Shown: positions 1 to 12,239, numbered from the stretch's first letter. The stretch is DNA of 64,000 nucleotides from Filobasidium wieringae (GCA_001600055.1 BCIV01000015.1:568861-632860), one strand, 5' to 3'. Program-made: numbers and translations. The notes: generated from the sequence alone by a model not told the origin.

Positions 1-3000
1 ACGCACGGAATTCGATCCGATGGTTACGATGCCTATAGTCAATATGGAAGCTGTTACTACCAAGATGGAGAATGTGAGTCCCCCACCCCTTCCCCCTTCC
101 ACGGACCAGAACTTTATAAAGGGAACGGGAGCTGACGAGCTGGGGAGATGATAGTTGTTGAAGCCGGGGAACAACCATTTGCCTAGCGCTTTGACCAAGG
201 ATGGGCATGCTTCGACTGGCGGGAGTGGGTGGAGTACGCCCCAGAGGTTGAGGAAGGATACTATGTGAGTCTTTTCGTTTTTCTTCACCCGAAGAAAACA
301 AGGAGAGTGGTTGTTGAAACGTATTCACGGCGTCCCATAGCGGTTACAAACAAACGGCTTTCCCTCAAAAGGAACAACAGAAGGCTGAAGTCGAACGTAT
401 CGTCCTCGCCCAAGGATTTATCCCCCAACCTCTCATCTCGGGGGAAGTCAATTGGTACTACCAATCCCTCGGGATCGACAACACCTACTTCCTCAACGAA
501 TCCCCTACCGTCATTGCGGAAGCCATCTTGTCGCTCTACGCCGCAAAGGTCATGGCTTATACGAAACACGATCCGAACGTCTTGACGATCGATTTGGAGA
601 ACGTCACGACGCAGGAGATGAGCAAGACTAGTGGCGGGAAGAAGAAGGAGGGGGCGGTTTGGATTCATACCAGTCAACCTGGGGTCAGTGCGACTGAAGG
701 TCCTGGATCTCAGGTCGAGAAGAAGTGAGTCCGAAGGAGTCGTTCCCTGGGTGGACGAGAGTGCTGATCAGAGGTCGAACGGGCTGGCAGGATCGACGAG
801 ATGTACCTCAACAACTCGACCGTGGAGAAGGCGTTCAGGTTGGAGACTTATCGTTCGACGGGGGCCATCTCTTCCAACTCGAGGCAACAGTTGAGGTGTT
901 ATTTCCTCGAACGTTGTAGTTTCCCCTCGACCACCCCTCCATCGCTCGATTCCAACGAACCGGTCGATATCCGTTCCGTATCGGACAAGGGGTTCTTGGA
1001 AAAGGCTTCGGAAAACACGTTGGAGATTTATCAACAGGTCATGGATCAGGTCAGGATGAGGAGTGGACCCGTCATCGAGATGTTCGAGGTGGAGGAGAGT
1101 AGAGAGAGGAGGGTCGTCATCGGTTACAAGATGGGCGGGACTAAACAGTTCTTCTCCGCCTTGTCCGATCTTTACCACTTTTACGGGTTGTAGTGAGTTC
1201 AAATTAGGGAGTTGACGAGGTGATCGGCGATATTGACGAGACGATGACTTGCAGCTCGGCACGAAAGTACGTGGAACAGTTCTCTAACGGGATCACCATC
1301 ATCTCCATGTACCTCAACCCGGTCCCCAACACCCGTGCTCCCCCGATCGAGCACTCGATTCATCAAGTCATCAAGGAGACCTCCCTCTTGTATTGTCTCC
1401 CCAACAACCCCTTCTTCTCCGCCAGGGCCAACCCGGATAGGGATCACGCGGTTCAGGAAGCTACTTATGCGTATGTCGGTTGGATCTTTGCTCAGCATTT
1501 CTGTAACCGTTTGGGAACCAGTTATATCGCGCTCAAGAACTGTGAGTGCGAGGTCGTTCGGATGTTGACGGGCAGAAATTGATGCTCGTTCTCACTTGAC
1601 AGTGCTCGATGAGAACAACCCATCCCATGCCGAGGCTTTGCAGAACATCAAGACTCGTCTACGTGATGAGACTTTTACTCGTCAATACATCCAGGAGACT
1701 TTGCAAAACTACCCAGAACTCGTCAGGATGTGTTACATCAACTTTGCCATGACGCACTACCCCGCTCTTGACGAGGCCAGTCAGTTGACTCCCACGTTGA
1801 GTTTCCAGCGATTGAAGACCGAGCAACCGCTCGAGGAGGGTGAACTCGTCAGGGAAATCCGAAAGAGGTGTAACGATGAGGAGGCTCAGATCATGGAGGC
1901 TCTTTTGGTCTTCAACAAGCACGTCTTGAAGACCAACTTTTACCAGCCTACCAAGGTCGCGCTCTCCTTCAGGCTCAAACCCGACTTTTTGCCCCAGATC
2001 GAGTACCCTCTCACGCCTTTCGGTGTGTTTTTCGTTGTCGGATCCGACTTCCGAGCTTTCCACGTCCGTTTCAAGGACGTCGCTCGGGGTGGTATCCGTA
2101 TCGTCAACTCTCGTGGACGAGAGGACTATGCCAAGAACGCCAGGACCTTGTTCGATGAGGCTTACGCTTTGGCCAGTACTCAGCAGAAGAAGAATTGTCT
2201 CATCGTCGAGGGCGGTGCAAAGGGTGCCATCTTGCCCAATGTCGGTGCCAACTTCAACTTGTGTTTCGAGAACTATGTCGACGCCATCATCGATCTCCTC
2301 ATCGCTGGTCAGTCTCCTGGTATCAAGGACAAGATCGTCGACCTGTCCAACCGGACCGATCCCGAGGTCTTGTTCTTTGGTCCCGATGAGAACACCGCGA
2401 ACTTGATGGACTGGGCTTGTTTCCATGCCAGGAAGAGGAACGCTCCTTGGTGGAAGTCGTTCACTACCGGAAAGAGCGCTTCGGCTCTCGGTGGTATCCC
2501 TCACGACGTCTACGGAATGACCTCCCTCTCCGTCCGACAGTTCTTGTTGGGTCTTTACAGGACTCATGGGCTTACTGAGAAGAACGTGACAAAGGTTCAG
2601 ATCGGTGGACCAGACGGAGATCTTGGTTCCAATGAGATCCTGCTCAGTAACGACAAGACCATTACTGTGGTCGATGGAAGTGGTGTCCTTCACGACCCTA
2701 ACGGTATCGACCGTACCGAGTTGACTCGACTTGCAAAGGAGCGTAAGCCCGTCGCGTTCGTCAACCGTACCAAATTGGGTCCCGGAGCGTACATCGTCTT
2801 GCTCGAGGATAAGGGCTTCGTCTTGCCATGTGAGTGTTCACGTTCTTCCTTGTCACTTCAGTTGCTTACTTACGCCTAACTACAGCTGGAGAGGTCATTC
2901 CCGACGGTATCACTTTCAGGTGAGCCTGGATTGCGTCCCGTCGGACGCTGAGTTCAATACTGACAGCTCCCGATCTGTAGGAACACCGCTCATCTCCGTT

Positions 3001-3831
3001 ACAAGGCCGACATGTTCGTCCCTTGTGGAGGACGGCCTCAGGCGATCAACCTTTCCAACGTCAACCAGCTCTTCGATGCTGAGGGCAAGTGTCACTTCAA
3101 GTACATCGTTGAAGGAGCCAACTTGTTCATCACTCAAGAGGCTCGTGAGCGATTGGAGTCCAAGGGGATCGAGCTCTACAAGGATTCGAGCGCCAACAAG
3201 GTGAGTCCACTGAGAAAACGAACGGAAGCAATATGACGCTGAGCATACGCGATCATCAGGGTGGTGTCACGTCGTCTTCGCAAGAAGTATTGGCCGGTCT
3301 GGCCTTGAACGACGAGGAGTACATCGAGAACATGCTCTTCAAGAACGGGTCGCCTACGCCCTTCTACGAGGCTTACGTCAAGGACATTCAAGGTCTCATC
3401 GCACGTAACGCTTCCGCCGAGTTCGTCGCGCTCAACAAGGAATACGCTCGTCACAACGGCAAGGTCCTTCGTACTCGAATCGCCGACGAGCTTGCTAGCG
3501 CTCTCAACAATTTGCAGGCCGAGCTCGAGACCAGCGCCTTGTACGAGCAGGTCGAGAGCAGGAAGAACGTTCTCGCCAAGGCTTTCCCTAAGACTTTGAT
3601 CGACTTTGTTGGACTCGACAAGTTGTTGGAACGTCTACCTGAGCCTGTGAGTCTGGCCATCGATAGAAATCGTCTCAGTTGACTGATTTTGCGTTACCCT
3701 ATTACTTGCAGTACCTTCGAGCACTCTGGAGTGTCAAGATCGCCTCCGACTTTGTGTTCTCGAAAGGTCTCGGCGCGAGTCAGGTCGACTTCTTCCTTTT
3801 CTTTTCTTCTCTGTCTTCCTCATCTGGTTAA
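1..3831 (+). CDS. GDH2: NAD-dependent glutamate dehydrogenase, large fungal type (5' exons uncertain)
   Basis: Catabolic enzyme that oxidises glutamate to 2-oxoglutarate and ammonium with NAD, releasing nitrogen and feeding carbon to the TCA cycle. From base 372 the exons are 372-724, 791-1192, 1255-1541, 1603-2829, 2886-2919, 2981-3200, 3260-3646 and 3712-3831. They join without frame breaks into about 1009 residues, nearly the whole length of fungal Gdh2. Landmarks are the dehydrogenase-core ARGGIR stretch, the nucleotide-fold GGPDGDLG motif and VPCGGRPQAIN. The C-terminus matches the Gdh2 pattern LRALWSVKIASDF. The N-terminal part is unsettled: bases 1-70 end in a GTGAGT donor and bases about 160-264 look coding, but the join into base 372 could not be fixed, so the start codon lies at or just before the window edge. 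The gene converges on the next one. Confidence 0.93.
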
Positions 3832-4078
3832 TATAGCTTACTTCCCGTCTCATATCGTAATCGAAAGCATTAGTCAACACAACAACAATCTTCTAGAACA
3901 ATTTCATCGCATTTGTAATCGTCATTCCAACTATCAATACAGTCCCCTTCTCGATGTTTGCGATCGTAAAGGATTTTCGATTGCAACCAACGGAAAGTCA
4001 TTCTCACTGCATGCGGTTCCTTCACCTCGTCCTATATCTGAACTCTGTACGCCCTGCTGTCGCAGTCATATGCCCGTT

Positions 4079-5004
4079 TCATCTTTTCCATCGGCGCCCA
4101 ATGCGGGATCGCAGCTCGCCCGTAAGATTGGATGCGAGACTGCTCAAACTGCTCAAACTGAAGCGTGATGCGGAGCTCAGACGACTGCTCGAATCCGTCG
4201 TGCTTTGGTCGTCGGCAATTGAATCCAATAATGCCTCGAATGTGGTATTTGGATTGTAGGAAAAATTGGAAATCGGCGCTCGAGAGCTGATGGATGGGTT
4301 AGTGTCAGACTCAAATCCCGGCGTAGATTCTTCAGGTCCTGTGGTCAGGCAGCTAGACGTTGCTGAATAGGTAACTGGAGATTCTGTGGCTTCGACGAAG
4401 TAGCCATCGTTGGATGAAGGTAATGGTCCGGGCGGTGGCTGGTTGTTTTTCGACAAGACTCTAAAGCGATGTACCTCACTATTGGGTTCGATGTCCCTGA
4501 CGTTCTGTATATCGAACATCTCGTAATTCCCCTTGTTTTTGAGTCCCTTGATCAAGGTTTCAACTTCTCGGGAATCGTAAAAGCCCCAGTACTTGATCAA
4601 TGGGCCATCGTTGGTATCTTTTGAATGTCCGCTTCCGAAGTTGACCTTGACTTCACGCTCTTGTGGATGGATCGTCCAAACTCCTAGCTGAAGAGAGCTG
4701 GTTGAGTATCGAAACACACGATATCGAGAACAAATAATCTCACTATGATGCCTTCCACCTTGGCCAGTTTCCTTGACGCCTGCGCTTTCTTCCGTCTCTT
4801 ACGTTCTTTCCTTCCGCATTGAGCTTGCGCAAAGATCTCGGGGTTATCTACTTTTACTTCGTTGAGACTCATTCTAGCTCTTGCGTCATCTTCTGCCTGC
4901 CAAACGGCTTCCAACTGCGTGGAGCACTCTCTCAGAATATGCAGAAAACCTTCGCGCTCTTTTGACTGTTTTTTGCGTGAACGACGTGCAGCAGAGGCTC
5001 CCAT
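4079..5004 (-). CDS. Small orphan protein with a WHIM/WSD-like motif
   Basis: Two exons, 5004-4744 and 4687-4079, joined by a phase-0 GTGAGA...CAG intron, give 289 residues. The first exon is basic and helical, with dense Arg/Lys/Glu at residues 65-85. The second begins with LGVWTIHPQE, then YWGFYDSREVETLIKGL at about residues 120-136. That resembles the WHIM (D-TOX E/WSD) motif seen near the C-terminus of ISWI accessory subunits such as Itc1/Acf1, usually written W-x-Y-Y-x2-P-E-E-x-D-x-L. The last 90 residues are Ser/Thr-rich, ending in a basic tail. Full Itc1-like proteins exceed 1000 residues and carry WAC and DDT domains, which are absent here; a TGA lies in frame just before the ATG. The domain assignment is inference; the gene model itself is reasonably sound. 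Confidence 0.5.
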
Positions 5005-5858
5005 CTCTATCGAAGGTCACGCTGATGTTCCGTCGAGGGAAAACGATGAGTCGGTATGTGCCTTCTTCGCAGATCAGCTAAAACTGATTGAACAGCCTTG
5101 GAGACTTGTCTACTGGTCAAGGTCTATCCCAAATTTGTTCGCTTGCATTTGAAACGTTTTGACAATGAAAGGATCCGCACTGTCGGAACAGATCCAGAAG
5201 GGATCCGACACGGGGTAGACTGGAATGAAAACTGTGCATTCGTATTGCTTTGAATGATCCTGGACTGAAACTAATACTGAGCACAACCATATCGCTGCAT
5301 GCTATCACTTCCCTTAGAGCGAGCTCTCCTGATTGCGGGAGGATGAGCGCGAGTACCGACATAGAAGCGGATTCTGATGGTGCGTCCTTCTCGACCAAGT
5401 TGCGAGCAACAAAATGCTAAAGGACCTTCGAATGTGACCACCTGACAAAAGGTCCAAGTGTCTTAACACGGGCCACTCGTAAAGTACGTGTACGCAAACA
5501 CCCCTATACTTCTCGCTTCCCACCTGCACTTCTCATCAAGACTTCGGATACCCGGTTCCTGATTCTCATTACAACTTCGCAGTAGCTATATGTCATTGTA
5601 GATTCTCAACGATACTCGTATGTTGCCCAAACCCCTTCCAGGAGCGCGACGTGTGGCGTCCGTCGCTGGCGATGATAGCCACGCGCGGGTCGATCCTTTG
5701 TCCTGCACGGATCAAGATGGTACCGAGGAGAGGCGAAGGTAGATCATTGCAAGTCTCTCTATCGCGTTTATATCACGGGTTGTAAGCTTCTTGACATGAT
5801 GCTTCTGCCTGTTTGTTGAGAAGCCTTCTTCAGCGAGAAGCTAAAGACTGGCAGATCA
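5005..5858. other. Intergenic region between divergent genes
   Basis: No convincing gene. A short plus frame starts at 5343 and hits a GTGCGT donor-like site after 12 codons. A minus frame at 5117-5398 is open but lacks recognisable content. Bases 5640-5700 are CpG-rich. The stretch probably serves as the promoter region of the divergent genes on either side. Confidence 0.4.
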
Positions 5859-5859
5859 G

Positions 5860-5867
5860 TATATAAA
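5860..5867 (+). promoter_or_regulatory. TATA box of the small gene at 5959
   Basis: TATATAAA lies 92 bases before the ATG at 5959, a spacing like that before the genes at 37708, 43469 and 54615. Assigned by motif and position only. Confidence 0.5.
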
Positions 5868-5958
5868 GCAGAGCTCATAGAGTTTCTGAGCCCTCTCATT
5901 TTGCTCTCTTCACGCAGTGACACTTGAAGTCCAATTAGTATATATCACAACGAACGAG

Positions 5959-6247
5959 ATGGAATCACAGCAAAGCCAGACAAAGGACAATGAACTACGA
6001 GATTGGGCAGCCGCTATGCCGAAATACGGTCTGCCGTTCAAGCCATCCCCGACGGCACGAGAGAAGCGCGAGATGAGATACCAGGAGAATCCACCTGCTC
6101 CGTTTCATGAATCATCGGGAAGCTGCGCCAGCAGTTTCACTACAAGTACCGCAACAGGACAGGTGAGTGTAATTATCGAAGCACAATATGAAGAGCCTAA
6201 CGTACGCATGAACTTAGACCTGCACCACTCAGGGATCCCAGCATTGA
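5959..6247 (+). CDS. Small orphan protein, 83 or fewer residues
   Basis: ATG at 5959 in ACGAG-ATG-GA context, exon 5959-6162, phase-0 intron 6163-6217 (GTGAGT...TTAG), exon 6218-6247. The product is hydrophilic with a proline-rich centre (FKPSPTAREKREMRYQENPP) and no signal peptide or membrane segment. If the intron is retained, the frame stays open to 6261. A TATA box stands 92 bases upstream and the 3' neighbour starts 180 bases later on the same strand. I do not recognise a family. The promoter-like element and sensible intron are the reasons for calling it. Confidence 0.5.
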
Positions 6248-6426
6248 GACCTGAAGAGTAGGTAAAAATCATGTAGCTGTATATCGTACATGCAATCTAT
6301 CACGTGACCGAATTCCGTTTCGGGCTTGACCGATCCCTCTTAGATAAACCATCCATCCATCCCTACCCATTCCTTCACACCGTGAATGATATATGGGTTT
6401 GTCGACAGTAGCATGAGCGACAGGTC

Positions 6427-7928
6427 ATGCCCAGTCCCCTGAGACACCTCAGCCTTCTTAAGTCACTCCGTCCGCCTACGCAAGCATACACAAAAAGTAA
6501 TCGAACGATTCACTCAACGGCTAGCTGCACAATGAAGTCGAAAATCGCAATCTGCCAGATATGTTCAACCGGTGATATCGAGCACAATCTGAAGATATCC
6601 AGCGACGTAGTCAGAAAAGCAGTAGCTGAGGGTGCTCAAGTGAGATTCTCATGCTGGAACATCCTCGCAAAGTGACTAAGATAGCTTTTCCCGATCAGGC
6701 ATGCTTCCTGCCAGAAGCGGCAGATTTCATCGTTCCCACGCAAGAGGAAACTTATAACCTGTCTCAACCCGTCTCATCCCATACATATACTCAGGGATTA
6801 CAAAAGCTAGCGAAAGAGCTGAAAGTGTGGATAGCCGCTGGGATACACGAGCTTCCGAATGCTGCAGATGGAGAGGAAGTCATCAAGGAGAGTAAAGAGG
6901 GAAAGAAGGCTTTCAACTCTCATGTAGCTATCAACCCCGAAGGTGAGGTAGTAACGTCATATCGAAAGGTAAGTGGAACTGATTCACAGTATCTTGGTCT
7001 CATGATTCAACCAGAGTGCTTATTCTCCACGCTATAGCTACATCTATTCGACGTAGCTCTCAAACCCCCAACCTCTTCCACCTCTGAAGCCCAAGCCCAT
7101 ACACTAACAGGCGAATCCGCTCGGATCCTCCGCGGAACATCCCTCCCTTCTCCCTTCCTCTTCGGCCCCAGCTTGGGTCCAGTAGGTTTAGAGATTTGCT
7201 ACGATCTACGGTTCCCGGAACTGCACGAGATATTGGTTAGAAGAGGTGCGAAGGTGCTTGTTTTTCCTAGTGCGTTCACGTTGAGGACGGGGAAGGATCA
7301 CTGGGGTGAGTTGTGTGCCGTATACAACTTCCTCGAGCTTGTGACTTAGGTACATACTTTATCATAGCCATCCTCTGCGTAAGTCACTACCCGCGATACA
7401 GCGTAGAAAAACATCGATCGACCCTTGTCTAAATAGAAAGCAATAGCGATTCAGTACCAAGTCTACGTCTTTGCCCCTACACAAGCTGGAGCACATAACG
7501 ATACCAGATCCAGTTGGGGGGAAGGATTGGCCTTTTCTCCCTGTGAGTAGGCCGCGTCATCTGTCTGTACTGTTTCTTGCCAGTGACTGACTTTGCCGTA
7601 TTGGAACAGGGGGCGAGGAATTGGGACGTCTTGAAAGTATCGATGATTATGAGAAGAGAGGTGGAGATCGGACGGGACCTATGCCTAGTAGTTATTTCGT
7701 CGTGCAAGTGGATATGGCGGAAGTGGAGTGAGTCGTTCACGATCGCGATTGGTTAGGTCGGAATTGAATGTTAAGGATGTTCACGCTTTAATAGCTCTGT
7801 CCGAGAACAGATACCTTTGGCCATACAGAAACGATCAGACAGTGAGTCTCAACGTCATCGCATGTACCTTTGGTCGTACTGATTGCGACGCGTCTGCAGT
7901 GTATGAGGTGGTTGCGAAAGACAAATGA
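6427..7928 (+). CDS. NIT2: Nit1/Nit2-type nitrilase-superfamily amidase (deaminated glutathione amidase)
   Basis: Carbon-nitrogen hydrolase of the Nit branch, which cleaves omega-amides; Nit1 relatives repair deaminated glutathione. Eight exons: 6427-6639, 6699-6968, 7038-7305, 7368-7378, 7437-7542, 7610-7727, 7795-7841 and 7900-7928, giving 353 residues. The Glu-Lys-Cys triad is visible as LPEAADF (E77), SYRK (K161) and GLEICYDLRFPE (C215). DSVREQIPL near the end is typical of the family. The fourth exon is only 11 nt, encoding part of HWAILCKAIAIQ. A second in-frame ATG at 6532 (ACA-ATG-AA) begins MKSKIAICQ, the usual family start. The 35 residues before it are Arg/Ser-rich without acidic residues and look like a mitochondrial presequence, so two isoforms are likely. 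It converges on PUS7, 77 bases apart. The NIT1/NIT2 distinction is not certain. Confidence 0.92.
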
Positions 7929-8005
7929 GGATACTGGATTGCATGTCGTACCCGTAGAGGACGTTCCATACACAAATCCATCCAAATGCCCATATACGGG
8001 CCTCT

Positions 8006-11000
8006 TTACTGCTCGTCCATCTTGATATCTTTGTCTTGGACAGTCTGCGCAGCGGCTGCCTCTTCTTCGTCATCGTCATCATCCTCGACCTTTTCCTTCT
8101 CACCGGTCCCCTTGAACTTTTGATCATCCGCAGCAGCAGTCAAAAGAGTCTGATGAGCCGCGCTCGTATCCTGCTTTGTCAACTCTCGGAGTGCCATGGT
8201 CGCGTAAGAGCTAGTCCCGAGGGTCAAACTCAATTGTAATGCAGCGAATTGACCGTCCGGCTTGTCCAAGTCCAATGCGGGTTCGCCGAGGAGGATATCC
8301 TCGTCCGATTGGGAGAGGGCGATCTCTGGGTCGTCGTATCGGAGATGACGCCAGGAGAGTTCCGAAGGGATATGGATGATCTTTCGGTACGATCCCTCCA
8401 ACGAGTATTCCCTAAGATCCGCGATCTGTATCAGCCGTTTGTCCTTTCTCTGACCCAAACCCGATCCTCCGCAAGGGACTCACTTCTGATTCCTCCTCAT
8501 CTTCAAAGGATCCAAGCCATCGGTCTGCATGATCTCCTGATACCTCTCGAACAACTTTCCCTCGGGGTAAGTGATCTCGTACCCAGGCATGGGGATGACG
8601 ACGTCCGCGATGGTATAGTTTCCCAGATCTTCCTCTTTCAAGACCTTTACGTCGACGCTGGAGGAAGTCTGCCAGCTTCTCTTGACATTGCCACGAAAGT
8701 CGACGGGTTTGGCTGTGAGAGGGGTAGTAGTGAGTGTTAGTAGATTTTCAGGAAAGCTTTCGACTGGGGACTCACCATCCTCGCCTTGTCCCTCGAGAGC
8801 CTTTTCTTCGGCATAAACGAGGTCTCCGGCGATAGGACTGGTAGCATTCAACCTGATCCTCTCGGACGTGATCAGGTTCCAGATATAACTCTGATAAGCG
8901 TGTACATAGATGAGTCGGAGGTTTCGAGGGATCTGCCGCGAGTTGGAGGTTCCGTGTCAGTGAAACAACGACAACAACGGCGAACGACCCGAACCGACCC
9001 GACTCGGCCACTCACGTTCAGCAGCGCTCCATAATAATTGGTCTTCTCCTGATTAGGTCTAGCCCAGAATTCCAACAACGCCCTCTCCGCCGTGTTCCTC
9101 CTAGGCATCAGTTCCAGTGTCTTCCCCGCATCCCCCGTCTCCTCCCAACACTGCCTCGCTTGATCGACATCGGGATGTTCGCCCGGTCTCCTGGCCAATA
9201 ACATTTCGCAGGCCTCTTTCCATTGGGATTTGAGGAGGGCCAGACCGACCGTGTGAGTGGAGACGGAGGCGGTCCCGAATCGTTGCATGCCGTAGTAGTT
9301 GATGAAGCCTCGGTGGAGCATGGAATGGAGGATGTTATCGATCACCCCTGTGTTTTCCGCCTTTACGTTTCTGTCCGAAAAGGATGGGAATGTTATATCA
9401 GTCCCCCCGCGATTTTCATTCACTGACGAACAACACCCGCTGCAACTCACCGAAGAGTGATGGTAAAGTGATTCCCCTTCAACATCCCCAATTCCAAATA
9501 CTCATCCGAGTAGCTCAGATCCCCCACCCTAACCCCCCTCTCCCCCCTCTCCTTGAGTACCTCACCCTCTTTCCTCCGTCCCGTAGTGACCCCGTTGATA
9601 GCCCTCCAGACGGTCCCCAGCTTCATCCCGCGTCGCTGGAGACATACCCGCTGGACGGTTATCCCCCGTTTGTCCTTGGTCCCGCAGGTGGTTATGGATT
9701 TAGGGTCTGTACGGAGGATACGGGAGATGTGGGAGAGACAATCTGAAGTGTCCCGGTTGGTCTTCTGGAGCGTAAAGTGGATGTATTTGGGGATCTTGGG
9801 GAGGGAGTCGGTTCCTGATTGTGATTGTGATTGTGATTGGGACTTTTGGGAACCACGTTTATCACCCGGTTTGGAGTACCGGATGGCGATCCGGGAAACG
9901 TTGTCCGTCTCCAGCGCAAAGGTCTCGAAGGTGTTGGGGAAGAGGGAACGGATGGTCTGGTGGAAGACCGTCCGAGCTTGTTTATCGGGGAGTGGCTGGT
10001 AGTCGAATCGATCGGGTCAGTGGGGAAGAGCGTTAGGACGGAGACGTGGACGTGGGCGTGGACTGACATCGGATAAAACCTCCCTCCCATCCCTCGGTCT
10101 CTCGTTCCCCCATCCATGTCCAAACCCACCCGCACCCGCCCCCCCTCTTCCTCTACCACGCCCACCTCGTCCGCCCCTCTCCTCCCTCCCCCTGCCTCTC
10201 GCCCTGCCTTGCGTTCCTCGTTCGGCGGTCTCATCATCAGCACCAGCAGACGAAGGGACACCCGCAGCAGCGACCGGGGCAGAAAGCGCATTCATAGCTT
10301 CCTCCTCCTCGGCGACCTTGTCCCTCCTCTTCATCCCGCCCCACCCCCCATCGGCCCCCCTCGCGTCGAGTTGAGCCTGTTTGATCTGTTCCCGAGTCAG
10401 TTTGGGGGATCGGCCTTCCAGTAGGAGCTCATGCAGGGCGATTATTTGGGGAGCGGGGAGGAGCGGGAGGAGGGTCTGGGTGGTGGAGGAGGTCCAGAGG
10501 GGGTGGGCGGGGAATTGAAGAGAGGGGGGTAGGGTGGGGAGGATGAGGTCGGTTGTGGACGAGGGTTCGATAGTGTCGGTCTGCCCCTCATCCTGCTTCT
10601 CTTCCATCTTCTCCTCCTCCTCCTTCACGTCGCCCTCCTTCACATTCCCCACCCCACTCTCCCCCTCTCCCTCCCCCTCACTACCCTTCTTCCCCTTCGG
10701 CCTATTAAACGGATCCACAGGCAGCCCAATCTCTTTCAACCTCACCACCTTTCCCTCCGTATCGACCTCGTAAACCATGAAATCGGAAAACCTCTGCTTG
10801 ACGATCCCCTCGAACGATCCTTCTTGGGAGGATAGGTATTCTTGGATGCCGACATGGGGTTCTAGCAGGGTGCCTGTTAGGGGTGTTGTACAGAATTTCA
10901 GGGTACTGGGGGGAAGATCGGTCGATGAGGAAGTCGGGGTGGGATTGGGTTTGAGACGTTTTACAAGCTGGTCATCGGAGGAGGGGCTGGGGGATCTTGC

Positions 11001-11033
11001 CAACGTCTTCACAAGGGAGGGAGGGTCTGACAT
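8006..11033 (-). CDS. PUS7: tRNA/mRNA pseudouridine synthase Pus7 (TruD family)
   Basis: Converts uridine to pseudouridine in tRNA, and in other RNAs for fungal Pus7. Six exons: 11033-10068, 9995-9451, 9370-9016, 8932-8776, 8712-8484 and 8411-8006, giving 885 residues. The catalytic aspartate sits in TCGTKDKRGITVQ (D430). NYYGMQRFG and MRRNQKEYSLEGSYRK are TruD/Pus7 signatures. The last intron uses the CTTAG acceptor at 8412-8413; the nearer CAG would break the frame. Insertions relative to a compact TruD are an acidic stretch (residues 115-150), an Arg/Gly-rich segment (about 273-302), a Gln-Ser repeat near residue 372 made by a hexanucleotide repeat (about 9817-9838), and an acidic C-terminal tail. 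The next gene upstream (DUF2052) ends 125 bases before this start. Confidence 0.95.
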
Positions 11034-11158
11034 GGCTAGGGAGCGGTCTGCAGTGAGGGAGAGGAGGGGAATCGGATGAGAAGAGAATGGGCGATCGGAT
11101 CAGTCGAAAGGTGAGAACAAGTGGTTCTGGTCTGAAATTATCATCCAGGCGCGCGCTT

Positions 11159-12239
11159 TCAATAATCAAATTCATCTTCCCCCAGCTCGTCGACGTCGTC
11201 TGCCCCTGCTACTTGACCTCCCCCTCTCCCTCCCCCTCTTGACCCTCGACCTCGACCTGCTCCCGACCTCGACGCTGGGGCCAGATCGACCTCGGATTCC
11301 GAATCAAAGTACCGATCTTCTGCGTCTTGAGCGGCGATCGGGTCGGGTTCCGAGGGAGGTTGGAAGTCGATCGGGTCGTACGGGATCGTCTGCGGGGTTG
11401 GCAGGTGGGCCAGCAGGTGGGACAGGACAGGTGGGCATATGGGCAGGATGAGATGGTACGGACGATCAACGAGGGGAACCAAAGTGTAACTGTGACAGCC
11501 GACTCACATCCATCCCATCCAAAAACAACTCCAACACCTTCTTCTCGAACGCTCTCTTCAATTCTTCCCCTTCCAGTCCCTCCTCCTCCTCCCCTCCATC
11601 CTCCTGCTCCTCGTCGTCATCGTCATCGCTACTCTCAAACTCCTCCCCCTCCATCTCCCTGACCCGCTCCCACTCCCTCTCCCCCCTCCGCAGATCCCTG
11701 AGTTCTTCCCCTTCTCGTTCCTCCTCGTATGCCCCGAGGAGTCGGTTCAGACGACCCACATGGGGGCGGTGAGTGGGCATGAAGCCGGAGAGGGCCCAGT
11801 CGGATTCGGCCCGGCCCCTTTCGGTCTGTTCTGTAGTATTCCCAGTCCCATTTCCAGGTCCAGGTCCAGGTCCAGGTCCATTCCCGGTCCCATTTCGATT
11901 CTGATCATGGTTGTGAACCCCCCCACCACCCATCCGGGCAAACAACCCACCCCACCTCCGTCCCCCTTCTTCCCACCCCACCCATCTCCTCCCCTCCTCC
12001 GTCCCCGCCCATAAGATCCTTCTCCGCTTGATCCGCCCGATCCTGGACCTCTCCCTAGGGCCGACCAGACGACCCACCAACCCTGCCAAATCAGCGGGAA
12101 GCGCTTCGAGGTACTTTTCGAGGAATTGGGTGGGGGGGAGAGGGAGGTGAGAGCTGGGAGGGAGGGAGAGGTGGGTTAGGATTTGAGTGACCTCTGTGGG
12201 AGATAGGGGAGTGGAGCGGGGCTGAGAGGGGTATGACAT
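11159..12239 (-). CDS. CCDC97/DUF2052-like protein
   Basis: Exons 12239-11508 and 11389-11159 (phase-0 GTGAGT...GCAG intron) encode 320 residues. The order of features fits the DUF2052 (CCDC97) family: an N-terminal helical part with FLEKYLEALP, a long acidic Glu/Asp tract before ELKRAFEKKVLELFLDGMD, then DAEDRYFDSESE. Human CCDC97 associates with the SF3b splicing complex, so a nuclear splicing-related role is possible here but unproven. The Gly-Pro run (about residues 118-126) comes from a GGTCCA-type hexanucleotide repeat. The C-terminus carries an Arg/Gly-rich box and an acidic end. It may share regulation with PUS7, which starts 125 bases beyond its stop. Confidence 0.7.

Noticed and set aside
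1659..2693. 344-residue minus frame opposite GDH2
   Set aside because: Antisense shadow of the strongly conserved glutamate dehydrogenase exon.
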